64,000 bases of DNA from Mycoplasma sp. (ex Biomphalaria glabrata) (lineage in GTDB: Bacteria; Bacillota_I; Bacilli_A; Mycoplasmatales; GCF-1484045): positions 414,283 to 478,282 of the forward strand of contig NZ_CP013128.1 of the NCBI RefSeq assembly GCF_001484045.1. The letters are read 5' to 3'. A program made the translations under genes and the position numbers. Under the pieces are notes generated by a model, which saw nothing but the letters and a program-made list of their open reading frames with translations, had not been told where the DNA came from and searched no databases. How positions within the stretch are numbered: position 1 is the first letter of the stretch; every line of letters starts with the position of its first letter. Positions 54,894 to 63,765 of this stretch are shown here, in pieces.

Positions 54894-55794
54894 AACTGAA
54901 AAACTAAAATTAAGAAAAAAAACTAAATCGACAACTCAAGTTGATAAAGATTTAATCATTTCTAATACACAAGAACTGGATATTAATGATTTAGAAAAAG
55001 AAATTTCTCATAAAAAAATTATGCAATTTGATAACGTTAAAAAGAGTAAATTTGTATTTTCGGTTGAGAATTTGAATGTTTATTATGGTAAGAAACACGC
55101 TTTAAAAAATATTTCGATTGATATCGAAAAAAATAAAATTACAGCATTAATCGGACCATCAGGTTGTGGAAAAAGTACTTTTTTACGTTCTCTAAATCGC
55201 ATGAATGATTTTTTCCCAAGCATTAATATTGAAGGAACTATTTTATTTGAGGGTCAAGACATTTACAAAACTTTCCCAAATGCATCATTATTAAGATCGA
55301 CAATTGGAATGGTATTTCAAAAACCATCACCATTTTCTTTTTCAATATATGATAATATTGCTTATGCTCCCCGTATTCATGGAATTAAAAAGAAAGAGCA
55401 ACTAGATCAAATTGTTGAAAAATCTTTAAAGCAGGCAGCATTATGAGATGAAGTGAAAGATAATTTACATCATTCAGCACTTGAATTATCGGGAGGGCAG
55501 CAACAGAGATTGTGTATTGCTCGCGCTATCGCTCTTGAACCTGAAGTTATTTTATTAGATGAACCAACTTCAGCTCTTGACCCAATTGCTTCACAAAAAA
55601 TTGAAGAATTAATTGTGCAATTAAAAGAACGATACACAATTATTATTGTTACTCACTCAATGCGTCAAGCATCTAACGTTTCAGATAACACCGCTTTCTT
55701 TGTGAAGGGTGAAATTATTGAATACAATACAACAAAACACATTTTCTCAAAGCCAGAACATGAACTAACTAAAAAATACTTGCGAGGTGTTTAA
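54871..55794 (+). CDS. pstB: Phosphate ABC transporter ATPase PstB with N-terminal extension
   Basis: PstB, 307 residues. Residues 1-60 are a basic, charged extension not found in usual PstB (about 250 residues). Walker [30 protein letters not shown], signature LSGGQQQRL, Walker [13 protein letters not shown] are present, so it should be active. The ATG follows AAAGGTGTGT; upstream in-frame starts inside pstA are less likely. Confidence 0.95.
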
Positions 55795-55795
55795 A

Positions 55796-56455
55796 ATGAT
55801 CAATCAATTAGAATTAACAGAAGTTAAAAAAACCTTAAATAATTATTATTTAACAATTTTAGATTATTCAAATCAGATATTAAAAAAAATAGAAACCACA
55901 AGTTACGATTCAGCAAAATTAAAGCAATTAGTTGAACATGATTTAATCATCGATCGTGAACACTATAATTTAACAGAGGATTATATTTGATTTATTGCCA
56001 AAAAACGCCCACTAGCGTTAGATTTAAGAAGAATAATTGCTTATATTTTAATTATCAAAGAATTAGAACGTGTATCGGATGGATTTAAGAATGTTGCAAA
56101 AAATATTTTAAGTAACAATTGTCCACCTTCTGGTATCCACAAATATGTTGCCCCATTTTATAAAAAAATTGTTCATCAATTTGAAGATTTATCAAAAACA
56201 TTAACAAAGTACGACCTAGATACTTTGAAAAAAATTTCTGCTCAACACATGATAATTAATCAAGAATACCATAAAATCGCTAGTGAATTGAATCACCAAA
56301 CAGTTAAATCGACATCAGAATCAGAAGTAGCTTTGTTAACAAGTTACATTGTTTGTTTAAAAAATTTAGAAAGAACAGATGATCACTTAGTAAATATTTG
56401 TGAAGAAATTAACTATATTTATGAAGGAACTCATCAAATCGACAATGAAAAATAA
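55796..56455 (+). CDS. phoU: Phosphate transport regulator PhoU
   Basis: PhoU, 219 residues, all-helical with the two repeats that bind metal and damp PhoR signalling through PstB. RPLALDLRRIIAYILIIKELE and ELERVSDGFKNVAKNIL fit the family; LERTDDHLVNICEEINYI ends the second repeat. GAGGTG before the ATG. Presence of PhoU beside Pst and a sensor kinase makes a complete Pho system. Overlaps proS by 11 bases. Confidence 0.93.
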
Positions 56456-57869
56456 TCAATTAATTAAACACTCTATAATCGAAGATTCATCTAGTTGATA
56501 CACTAACGTTTTAAATCAAGGAAAATTTGTTAACTACGGTCTTGTAAAAGGAACAATTGCTTTAACTCCTTATTCTTGCAAAATTTGAGAAAACATTCAG
56601 AATCACTTTAATAATCAATTTCGTAAACTAAACATTGATAATGTTTATTTACCATCTTTAATTCCGTTAAGTGAATTACAAATTGAAAAAGATCACTTAG
56701 ATGGGTTCTTGCCAGAAGTGGCAATTGTCACACAAGTTGGTGAGAAAAAAATTGCTCCATTAGTTATTAGACCAACTAGTGAAGTTTTATTTTGTCATTA
56801 TTTTAAAAATAATTTAGTATCTTATCGTGATTTACCAATTCAATTAAATCAATGATGTAATGTTGTTCGTTGAGAAAAAAATACTCGCCCATTTCTGCGT
56901 AACTCAGAATTTTTATGACAAGAAGGGCACACTATTCACGAAACATCACTAGAAGCTCAAACGATGGTAGATAATGCTTTAAACACATATAAAGATTTTG
57001 TTAACAACACCTTAGACATTTATTGTTTGAGTGGCAAAAAGACTGAACGTGAGAAATTCGCAGGTGCTGATGAAACAAATACTATCGAGTTAATTATGAA
57101 GGATGGTCAGTGTTTACAATCTGCTACTTCTCATAATCTAGGACAAAATTTTACCAAGATGTTTGACATCGCTTACCAAAAAAATAATAAAAAAGAATTA
57201 CCGTTTCAGACATCATTTGGTATTTCAACAAGAATAATCGGAGGATTAATATTGTCACATGGTGATGACCAAGGTGCGATTATGCCACCAGACATTGCCC
57301 CATATCAAGTTGTTATTTGCACAATATTAGCAAACAAAGAACAAGCTGTATCGATAGAAGCAAAAAAATTGTATGTTTCATTAAACAAAAAGTATCGTGT
57401 CCTGTTAGATGATTCAGATAAATCGATTGGTTTTAAGATTAATGATTATGAAGTACAAGGAATTCCGATTCGTATCGAGATTGGACCAAAAAATATTGTT
57501 AATGATGAAGTAGTAATTGTTACTCGCATTAATGGTCACAAAGAAACTATTAATTTTACTCAAATAGATGAAAAAATTGCTGAGATTTTAAAAACAACTA
57601 AACAAGAATTATTTTTACGAAGTAAAACTAATTTAGAAAAGAAAATTAAAAAAATTAACAGCAAAACCGAATTTATTGATTGAATTATTAATCATAAGGG
57701 TGTAGCATTAGTGCCATTTTGTCTAGATGAACATCATGAAAAAAAGATCAAAGATGAACATGGTATTACTGCTCGTTGCATTTCAACAGACCATCACATT
57801 AATGATGAAGTTTGCTTTGAAACTAATAAACCCGCTAAAGCTTGAGTTTACTTTGGTAGAGCATATTAA
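56445..57869 (+). CDS. proS: Prolyl-tRNA synthetase
   Basis: ProRS, 474 residues, of the shorter archaeal/eukaryote-like type (no insertion editing domain) usual in Mollicutes. Motifs: RPTSEVLFCHYF (motif 2 region), [28 protein letters not shown] and GGLILSHGDDQGAIMPP (motif 3), ending KAWVYFGRAY. No ribosome binding site; the ATG is inside phoU, so it is probably translated by coupling as the end of the pst operon. Its last codons are duplicated at 58537-58582. Confidence 0.96.
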
Positions 57870-57871
57870 TT
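57826..57871 (+). repeat. proS 3' end repeat, copy 1 (intact gene)
   Basis: 46 bases covering the final codons and stop of proS. Matched by 58537-58582 with only two differences, both at third codon positions and silent (AGA/AGG and TAT/TAC). Confidence 0.85.
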
Positions 57872-57896
57872 TACCACTTTTTTAAAATAATTAATT

Positions 57897-57905
57897 TGTT
57901 AAAAT
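57897..57905 (+). promoter_or_regulatory. Extended -10 promoter for the 57937 gene
   Basis: TGTTAAAAT, the same extended -10 used by the S10 operon; about 25 bases of leader with TAGGGGAAA before the ATG. Confidence 0.55.
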
Positions 57906-57936
57906 TAATGAAAATTAAGTTAATGAGTAGGGGAAA

Positions 57937-58485
57937 ATGATTAAAGATGTATTAGAACTTGCATATAGAATTGGTAAAGGATCGATAAATGGTATTTTAA
58001 AAGAGTATGGAATTGTGGGCAAAAGAAAACAACGAGAATTTATTACTAAATTGAATTTAGAAATTAATAACACAATTTCTAATAAAAATTTAAATACAAA
58101 TAATAATTCAAATGAAAATAAAATTATAATTAATTGTAGTGAAAGCTTGTCATCAAAAGACAACAATTCAGACGAGAAAAAAACAGAACAAAGTGCGCGA
58201 TTTACTGAAAAAGACCTCTTAGATCATATTGAAAAATGAATAGATAAAACAAAACCAAATCAAAAAAAAGAAATTTTTAATTATGCACAGAAATTAATAA
58301 ATAGTTCAAATGGACAAGAACTTTTTTTACATAATTCGCCTCAAAAAACATTTGCTGACATGTTTGGTATAGATATAGGTTCAGGCTTCCATATTCGGGG
58401 ACAAAAAAATAGTCAATATTCGATTAAATTTAATTCTGAAGAAAGGAAAATTATATCCAAAATAATGAAAGAAAATCAAGAATAG
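57937..58485 (+). CDS. Hypothetical protein between duplicated proS ends
   Basis: A 182-residue soluble protein, basic at the start (GSINGILKEYGIVGKRKQRE), Asn- and Ser-rich in the middle and acidic at the end; no membrane segment. TAGGGG before the ATG and its own promoter. It is the only gene between the two copies of the proS 3' end, so it may be the cargo of an integrated element. No known domain seen. Confidence 0.7.
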
Positions 58486-58536
58486 TATTTTCTATTTAGA
58501 AAAAACACATTATCAAATGTAATATGAAATTTTTTT

Positions 58537-58582
58537 ATAAACCCGCTAAAGCTTGAGTTTACTTTGGTAGGGCATACTAATT
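58537..58582 (+). repeat. proS 3' end repeat, copy 2 (detached)
   Basis: A 46-base copy of the proS end, reading KPAKAWVYFGRAY plus TAA, 711 bases after copy 1. It is not attached to an intact gene, as for an attachment-type duplication. Confidence 0.85.
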
Positions 58583-58619
58583 AAATAAAAAATGAATGAG
58601 CCTCAAAAAGAGGTTTAAG

Positions 58620-58931
58620 ATGAAATATAAGGATACATTATGCCAAGTTAAACAGGCATTCTATAACTATGAATTAGCACAAATATTTATTCTGTCAGGA
58701 AAACAAGTGAACATTAATGTTAATTCAAAAAGTTTAACACCTGAAAAATATGTTGAGGTGATTAATTTTGTAATTAAAAAATTAAAAAAGGAAGAACAAC
58801 GAATATTAAATAATAATTTTCTAGAAAAAGATTTTCAAAATTGATGATGTGAATATTATTCACGTTCCACATACTATCGCTTATCGAAAGAAGCTTATGA
58901 TAATTTTTTAAATCTAATTAAGGAGATATAA
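58620..58931 (+). CDS. Small helix-turn-helix protein (sigma region 4-like)
   Basis: A 103-residue protein; residues 55-95 (LKKEEQRILNNNFLEK, then WWCEYYSRSTYYRLSKEAYD) resemble the sigma-70 region 4 / ArpU-type helix-turn-helix of mollicute and phage regulators. Two consecutive TGA Trp codons at 58842-58847. AGAGG six bases before the ATG; an in-frame ATG at 58596 is less likely. Its stop overlaps the next ATG by one base, forming an operon with the secreted protein. Confidence 0.6.
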
Positions 58932-60139
58932 TGAAAATATTTGTCATAATCTTATTAATATTTACCACTTCCGTTAGTGATTTACAAAAAAACAATATAG
59001 ATGTTAATAACAACCAAAGAAAAAATGAATACGTTAATACATCTAGACAATTTGCAAATTTAAAGAATGACCCGCCATATGACCATAGTAATCAATACTA
59101 TAAGTTTGACAGTGTTGAAATTAAATTATTTCAACCACAAAATATGTTCGAATTAATTGCTCATGTTGAGAGTCATAAAATTTTTCCCAACAATGCTCCA
59201 AATCCATTGGAATTAACCTATTCAATAAATGGTTCAGCTGTTCAAAGTTTAGATGAACAATTTTCGTCAACCGGTCTTGATAAAAAAGACATGATTGTTA
59301 ATATTCCAATGCAACAAGCGATTGATGATAAGGGAGTAATTAATATTAATTTAGATCTACATTATTATTTCATTTTTTTACCAACTCATGTTGTTTATCG
59401 AAGTGATCCAAGAATCTATAGTGGAACGTTTAATATTGGTGATTTTTTAAAAATTACTGATCAATATATCAATAATGACGATATTACTAATAATTCTATT
59501 TCAACAGGACTACCTTTAGATATAACATTAAATGCTAATGATAATTCGTACACATACACTGGTGACAAGGATTATGTAATTACTAGAACAAAATCACTTC
59601 AGGATAATGATGAATTTTTAGGTAATTCAGTTTTTAAAATAACAGAAAAAGACCCAGATCATGATAATTTTTTTACAACTAGTGTTTCACAAGGTATTTT
59701 AAATTTTACTAAGGGTTTTAGTTTTCAAAAAATCGACATGGGCATAATAGAGAATGGGGATAATAGCAAAACAATTTTTTTTAATGAAGAAAACTATTAT
59801 GATCCAATATCAGATAAAGTTGTATTAGGATACAGTTGTGATTTTCATTCAACTCATGATGGCTTAAATTTTGATCCTTATGTGTGGAATAATCCTGGTG
59901 AAATAGTTATTCCAATTGCTTTTACAGGATTACTATCATTTGGAGTTTGTATTCATCTTACTTTTAATGGATACAAACCATTAGCAGGTGAAAGTGGTAT
60001 ATGACGATTATGTCAAGATGATATTGACATAAGTAAGTTGAAATATTTAAATACGTTATTTTTTAGTGCTAATGATGACAATAAATTTAAAGAGGGAATA
60101 ACATTTGATCAATTTGAAAACGATTATTGAAACCATTAA
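58931..60139 (+). CDS. Secreted protein, unknown
   Basis: A 402-residue protein with an N-terminal signal-like helix (MKIFVIILLIFTTSVS), then a beta-rich, Asn/Asp/Ser-rich outer domain (for example EIKLFQPQNMFELIAHVE). No lipobox Cys. A hydrophobic patch near residues 325-345 may be internal. AAGGAGATATA before the ATG. It overlaps the following membrane gene by 35 bases, so the two are co-expressed. No match to a known domain. Confidence 0.75.
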
Positions 60140-60581
60140 ATTTTCCTTAAAAGTTAATAAGAAAATCTATTTATTATTGGTATTTGCAATAATACTAGGA
60201 ATTAGTTTTTATGGATTATATCGAAATTTTTCAAGCACATACACAAATAAAGACAATAATAAACTAAGTATAAAAATTCTAAAAACAGCATATGAAAACT
60301 GCATAGACAACAACACATTATCTAGGTGCATTGAAAATGAAAATAATAATATCATTTTAAATAAAGAATTATTTGAGTACTTTGTGACAAATTTTTATCT
60401 TATTGAAACTAATGCCATCGTTACATCATATAAAATTGATGATGAATTTAAAGACGTAAAATTGAGTTTTTACTATCCGACTAGCACTAATAACGATTTA
60501 CAAGCAATATGCCTTGTAAATTTTGACACAACAAATTATAATTACCAATTCAACGAATCTTTTTATTGAAAAAAAATTTAA
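60105..60581 (+). CDS. Single-helix membrane protein, unknown
   Basis: A 158-residue protein with one helix (about residues 20-38, IYLLLVFAIILGISFYGLY) and a polar, probably outer, C-terminal domain. The start is TTG at 60105, seven bases after AGAGGGA, inside the previous gene. No ATG fits. Overlaps a small minus-strand gene by 4 bases at its end. Function unknown; partner of the secreted protein by position. Confidence 0.65.
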
Positions 60582-60727
60582 ATTGAATTTCTATTTTTTT
60601 TATCTAGTTTGTTCATGATGTTTTTTCTGTTTTTGTTTTCTTTTTTTGATGATTTATAAAATAAACCAGAACCTAACAGAACAACAACTATAACAGCTAG
60701 AATAATGAGAACGCTATCTGCGACCAT
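60578..60727 (-). CDS. Small membrane protein (49 residues)
   Basis: Minus-strand ORF of 49 residues: MVADSVLIILAVIVVVLLGS, a single hydrophobic helix, then a basic Lys/Asn-rich tail. AAGGAG lies four bases before the ATG and a TATAAT (60746-60751, minus) lies upstream. Too short for usual calls. Looks like a small membrane peptide such as a toxin or regulator, but the function is unknown. Confidence 0.6.
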   Translation of the reverse strand: MVADSVLIILAVIVVVLLGSGLFYKSSKKENKNRKNIMNKLDKKNRNSI

Positions 60728-60745
60728 ATATCTCCTTGTTTATTT

Positions 60746-60751
60746 ATTATA
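60746..60751 (-). promoter_or_regulatory. -10 box for the 49-residue protein
   Basis: TATAAT on the minus strand, 18 bases before its ATG, preceded by TG; ribosome binding site lies between. Confidence 0.5.
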
Positions 60752-60954
60752 CAAAAGATTCATTTCTATGCTAATAAAATTAAATTTAATAATAAACTCT
60801 TTAAATAAAGAAGTATAGAAGTTTATTTATTAATCAACGCATGTGCATAAATTACACTTATTTAATATTACTTTTATATAATTTATATTTTTGAATAAGA
60901 AATATAAGAATTTTAATATACAAAAATATAAATGCGTTTTCGTTTGTGTTTTTT

Positions 60955-60960
60955 TATAAT
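60955..60960 (+). promoter_or_regulatory. -10 box for the TIR-like gene
   Basis: TATAAT 35 bases before the ATG at 60996; TAAGGGT between is the ribosome binding site. The region 60728-60995 otherwise shows only AT-rich sequence. Confidence 0.5.
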
Positions 60961-60995
60961 AAAATATAAAATTATTTAAAAATTAAGGGTAATTT

Positions 60996-61646
60996 ATGAA
61001 TAGCAAAAGTAATGTTTTTATATCATTTTCATATAATCAATCAAAGGATTGAAAAGACGAAATTAGCGAAATGTTAGTAAAAAAAGATGTTATAGTAGAT
61101 TATTCCGAAAAGACAGACAGAGATCATCAAAATAATCCAGCAATCTGAAATGCGTTAAAATTAAGAATTGCCGGAGCATCTGTAACAGTTGTTTTGTACT
61201 CTGATGATTTTGAACAAGGAAAAGGCGGAAAAGCAATGGAGAAAAAAGATGATGCTAATGAATTAGATCCGCAATTTAACCAAGGATGAATTTATAAAGA
61301 AATTAGAGAATCACTAGTGGATGCTCAAAATAATCCAGTTAATGGCATTCTCGTTATAATGCCTGATGAAATATATGATGAATATCATCAAGTTGTTTCT
61401 TGTACGAAAACATCAGAACCAAGAATCCAAATTTTCGCAGATACCATCCCCCCTATAATAAAAGAAAACATTTTAAATGTTCATGATAAATTTAAAAAAT
61501 CTGTATGCTCATGTTGTTGTAATTTTATTGAAGATTCATACATATCAATAATTAAATATTCTTCTTTTTGTAAAAATCCAGTTTATTACATTAGTGAAAC
61601 TAAGAAAAAAAAGGGTAGAGCAAAAGAATTCAAAATTCGATATTAA
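60996..61646 (+). CDS. TIR-like domain protein (ThsB/DUF1863 type)
   Basis: A 216-residue soluble protein with the MTH538/ThsB-type TIR-like fold: NVFISFSYNQSKDWKDEI (residues 6-23), ASVTVVLYSDDF (61-72), GWIYKEIRESL (97-107, with E102 in the place of the catalytic Glu) and GILVIM. In Thoeris defence, ThsB proteins make a cyclic ADP-ribose signal after phage infection. A Cys cluster (CSCCC) lies near residue 170. It is followed 13 bases later by a membrane protein, so the pair could be a sensor and effector. Family assignment moderate to good. Confidence 0.75.
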
Positions 61647-61659
61647 AAGAAGGTAAGAA

Positions 61660-62100
61660 ATGTACAATAAGGAAAATCATCTTCAAAGATTGAGTATTAT
61701 TATTGAAAGACAATCTAATTTTAGTATGAAATTTTATATTCTTTTATTTTCGTTAGTGTCCTTCACCATTCCTATTTATACATTTGCATTTGAAAGTGGA
61801 ATGTTTAAAAATACTTGTCAAACAATTCTTATTTCAATTTTCTCTTTCTTAGTGGTGAATACAGTTTCAATTGTATTTTTTTATAATTCCTATAAATATT
61901 TAAAAATGGAAAGATGCTTCATTATTTTGCAATCAAAAGTAAATAATGGGAAAATTAATGAAGAAAACTATGATTGAAAAAAGTTTTCCAAAGAGGAAGA
62001 AGTAAACAAAAAAACATTCGTATTCTGAAGTTCTCTAATAGCAATGATATTAATTGCGACTATATCTATTATATTGCCTATAATTCAAATATTTATTTAG
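61660..62100 (+). CDS. Three-helix membrane protein paired with the TIR-like gene
   Basis: A 146-residue protein with helices at about residues 24-43, 54-76 and 120-144, and a charged loop between the second and third. One TGA (61975-61977) and another in FWSSL encode Trp. AGAAGGT precedes the ATG. Could be the membrane-damaging effector of a TIR-signalled defence pair; this is inference from position only. Confidence 0.7.
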
Positions 62101-62235
62101 TTTTGGTAATTAAATTAGATTATTTAACGAAATTCTTTTTTATAAAAATTTTAATAATTCAGATTTTTTAAACATTTTTTTATTTTCTTTACAAAAAATT
62201 TATTTATTAAAAAAATTGCTGGTGCTTAATTTACA

Positions 62236-62241
62236 TATAAT
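62236..62241 (+). promoter_or_regulatory. -10 box of leaderless acpP
   Basis: TATAAT ends 8 bases before the ATG at 62250; TTGCTG is 14 bases upstream, short for a -35. No ribosome binding site. Confidence 0.6.
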
Positions 62242-62249
62242 AATTATGT

Positions 62250-62480
62250 ATGAACAAAAAAGACATCTTAGACATTATCCAAAAAGAGTTAGAAAAGAAA
62301 AACGTTAAAATTAAAGTTAATGAAAATACAGTTATTAAGGATTTAAATATTGATTCATTAGATATTTTAGAATTTTCTATTAATGTTGAAAATGAATGTG
62401 ATGTTACAATTCCAGAAGATAAGTTATTAAAAATAAAAACAATTGGTGAATTTTTAGTTTTAATAGAGGCAAATAAATAA
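62250..62480 (+). CDS. acpP: Acyl carrier protein
   Basis: ACP, 76 residues, highly acidic and helical, with the phosphopantetheine site S36 in NIDSLDILEF. It carries acyl groups for lipid synthesis. Leaderless start by position. Alone, with no fatty acid genes nearby, as is common in mollicutes. Confidence 0.93.
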   Translation: MNKKDILDIIQKELEKKNVKIKVNENTVIKDLNIDSLDILEFSINVENECDVTIPEDKLLKIKTIGEFLVLIEANK

Positions 62481-62482
62481 TA

Positions 62483-62512
62483 TTGCAATATTACCTATAC
62501 TTTTAGTATAAT
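62483..62512 (+). promoter_or_regulatory. Promoter of the tRNA-Asn/Glu/Trp cluster
   Basis: TTGCAA and TATAAT spaced by 18 bases, about 32 bases before tRNA-Asn. Confidence 0.6.
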
Positions 62513-62544
62513 GATTAAGTGTCTATTGACACCTCTAAATATTT

Positions 62545-62619
62545 GCCTTGTTAGCTCAGCGGTAGAGCAATCGGCTGTTAACCGATTGGCCGTAGGTTCG
62601 ATCCCTACACAAGGCGCCA
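62545..62619 (+). tRNA. tRNA-Asn (GTT)
   Basis: Acceptor GCCTTGT with ACAAGGC, anticodon loop CTGTTAA (GTT), T-loop GGTTCGATCC, encoded CCA. First of three tRNAs. Confidence 0.96.
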
Positions 62620-62623
62620 TTTA

Positions 62624-62699
62624 GGCCTGTTGGTGAAGCGGTCAACACACATGCCTTTCACGCATGCATACACGGGTTCGAATCCCGTACAGGTCACCA
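62624..62699 (+). tRNA. tRNA-Glu (TTC)
   Basis: Acceptor GGCCTGT with ACAGGTC, anticodon loop CTTTCAC (TTC), T-loop GGTTCGAATCC, encoded CCA. Confidence 0.95.
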
Positions 62700-62703
62700 A
62701 TAT

Positions 62704-62779
62704 AGGGGTATAGTTCAATTGGTAGAACGGCGGACTTCAAATCCGCGTGTTGTGGGTTCGAGTCCTGCTACCCCTGCCA
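62704..62779 (+). tRNA. tRNA-Trp (TCA), reads UGA
   Basis: Acceptor AGGGGTA with TACCCCT, anticodon loop CTTCAAA giving anticodon TCA, T-loop GGTTCGAGTCC, discriminator G and encoded CCA. The UCA anticodon decodes UGA as Trp (and UGG by wobble), the basis of genetic code 4 in this organism. Confidence 0.96.
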
Positions 62780-62804
62780 ATATTTAAACATAAAAAAATT
62801 GCAT

Positions 62805-62833
62805 AAAAAAAGCACCCATGTGGTGCTTTTTTT
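62805..62833 (+). terminator. Bidirectional terminator after tRNAs and degV
   Basis: AGCACC and GGTGCT around CATGT, with A and T runs on either side (AAAAAAAGCACC, GGTGCTTTTTTT), so it can end both the tRNA array and the minus-strand degV transcript. Confidence 0.85.
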
Positions 62834-62842
62834 CATTACTAA

Positions 62843-63694
62843 TTAAAAATAATTAATTTTTTTCTTTAAAAGAGCCCCATACATGTTTAGACCTAAGTGA
62901 GCACTAATAATGATTGCAACTTTTTTAGATTCAATCTTTTTATTAAATTTAGCTTCAAGCATTTGAACAAAGTTCTTAACTTCATCCTCATTTGGAATAG
63001 TATGAATAGCGACTATTTCATAATCTTTTCAACCTTTGTCACTTACGACTTTTTCAATTCCTTGGATAACTCCAGAAATTAAACCACGGTTTTTCCCGAT
63101 TGAATCAAATCCTTCGTAGTCAAATTTAATAATAGGATTAATTTTTAGTGTTGTTGCAACAATTAGTTTAGCTAAATTGATGCGACCACTTCTTTTTAAA
63201 TAACTCATATCAGATGGTACTAATATGGCAGCGTATTTCTTTTCTAATTCATATAGTCTATTTTGGATATAGTCAAAATCCTTATCTGCATAAATATCAT
63301 CTTGTAATTCTTCAAGAACATGAAGCATTAATAGAGCAATAATATTGCTATGTAATACAAAAACTTTACCTGGATATTTTTTTGCAACTAACAGAGAAGA
63401 AGCATATGAACCACTAAATTTTTCGGTAATTGGAATTACATAAATTTTTTCATATTTTTTTAATAATTCATCATATTTTTCTTTAATTGATTCTTGATTA
63501 GCTTGACTTGTTTTTAATAATCCTTGCGATAGTACTTGATATGCTTTAGCCGGATCTAAATCTATTCCATCATCTTTATAAACGTTATTATCGCCATCTA
63601 GTAGAGTTAATGGAATAAATTCTCATCCTAATTTTTCAACTTCACTTTTGCTTAAATTAATTCCTGAATCGACTAATATTCCAATCTTTTTCAT
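62843..63694 (-). CDS. DegV family fatty-acid-binding protein
   Basis: A 283-residue DegV-domain protein; these bind fatty acids for kinases that incorporate external lipids. MKKIGILVDSGINLSK at the start, ITEKFSGSYASSLL and PSDMSYLKRSGRI (typical ligand region), and IPNEDEVKNFV near the end. The minus-strand ATG at 63694 with AAGGGG five bases before is preferred over 63697. A nearby acyl carrier protein fits a lipid-use role. Confidence 0.92.
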
Positions 63695-63747
63695 CATATC
63701 CCCTTAAATTTTAGATGGTAATCTTTCTATTACTAAAATGCTTATTT

Positions 63748-63757
63748 AATTATAATT
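63748..63757. promoter_or_regulatory. Palindromic divergent promoter core
   Basis: AATTATAATT is its own reverse complement, giving a TATAAT -10 in both directions: plus strand 9 bases before the ATG at 63766, minus strand toward degV. Confidence 0.45.
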
Positions 63758-63765
63758 AAAATGAT

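Noticed and set aside
58487-58504. TTTTCT/AGAAAA hairpin after the 57937 gene as terminator
   Set aside because: Weak AT stem with no T run following in either direction.
60791-60827. AATAAACT/AGTTTATT inverted repeat between the small gene and the TIR gene
   Set aside because: Eight-base AT-rich arms 21 bases apart are likely chance here; no nearby gene context calls for it.
62231-62488. Minus-strand frame over acpP
   Set aside because: Complement of a clear acyl carrier protein; no ribosome binding site.
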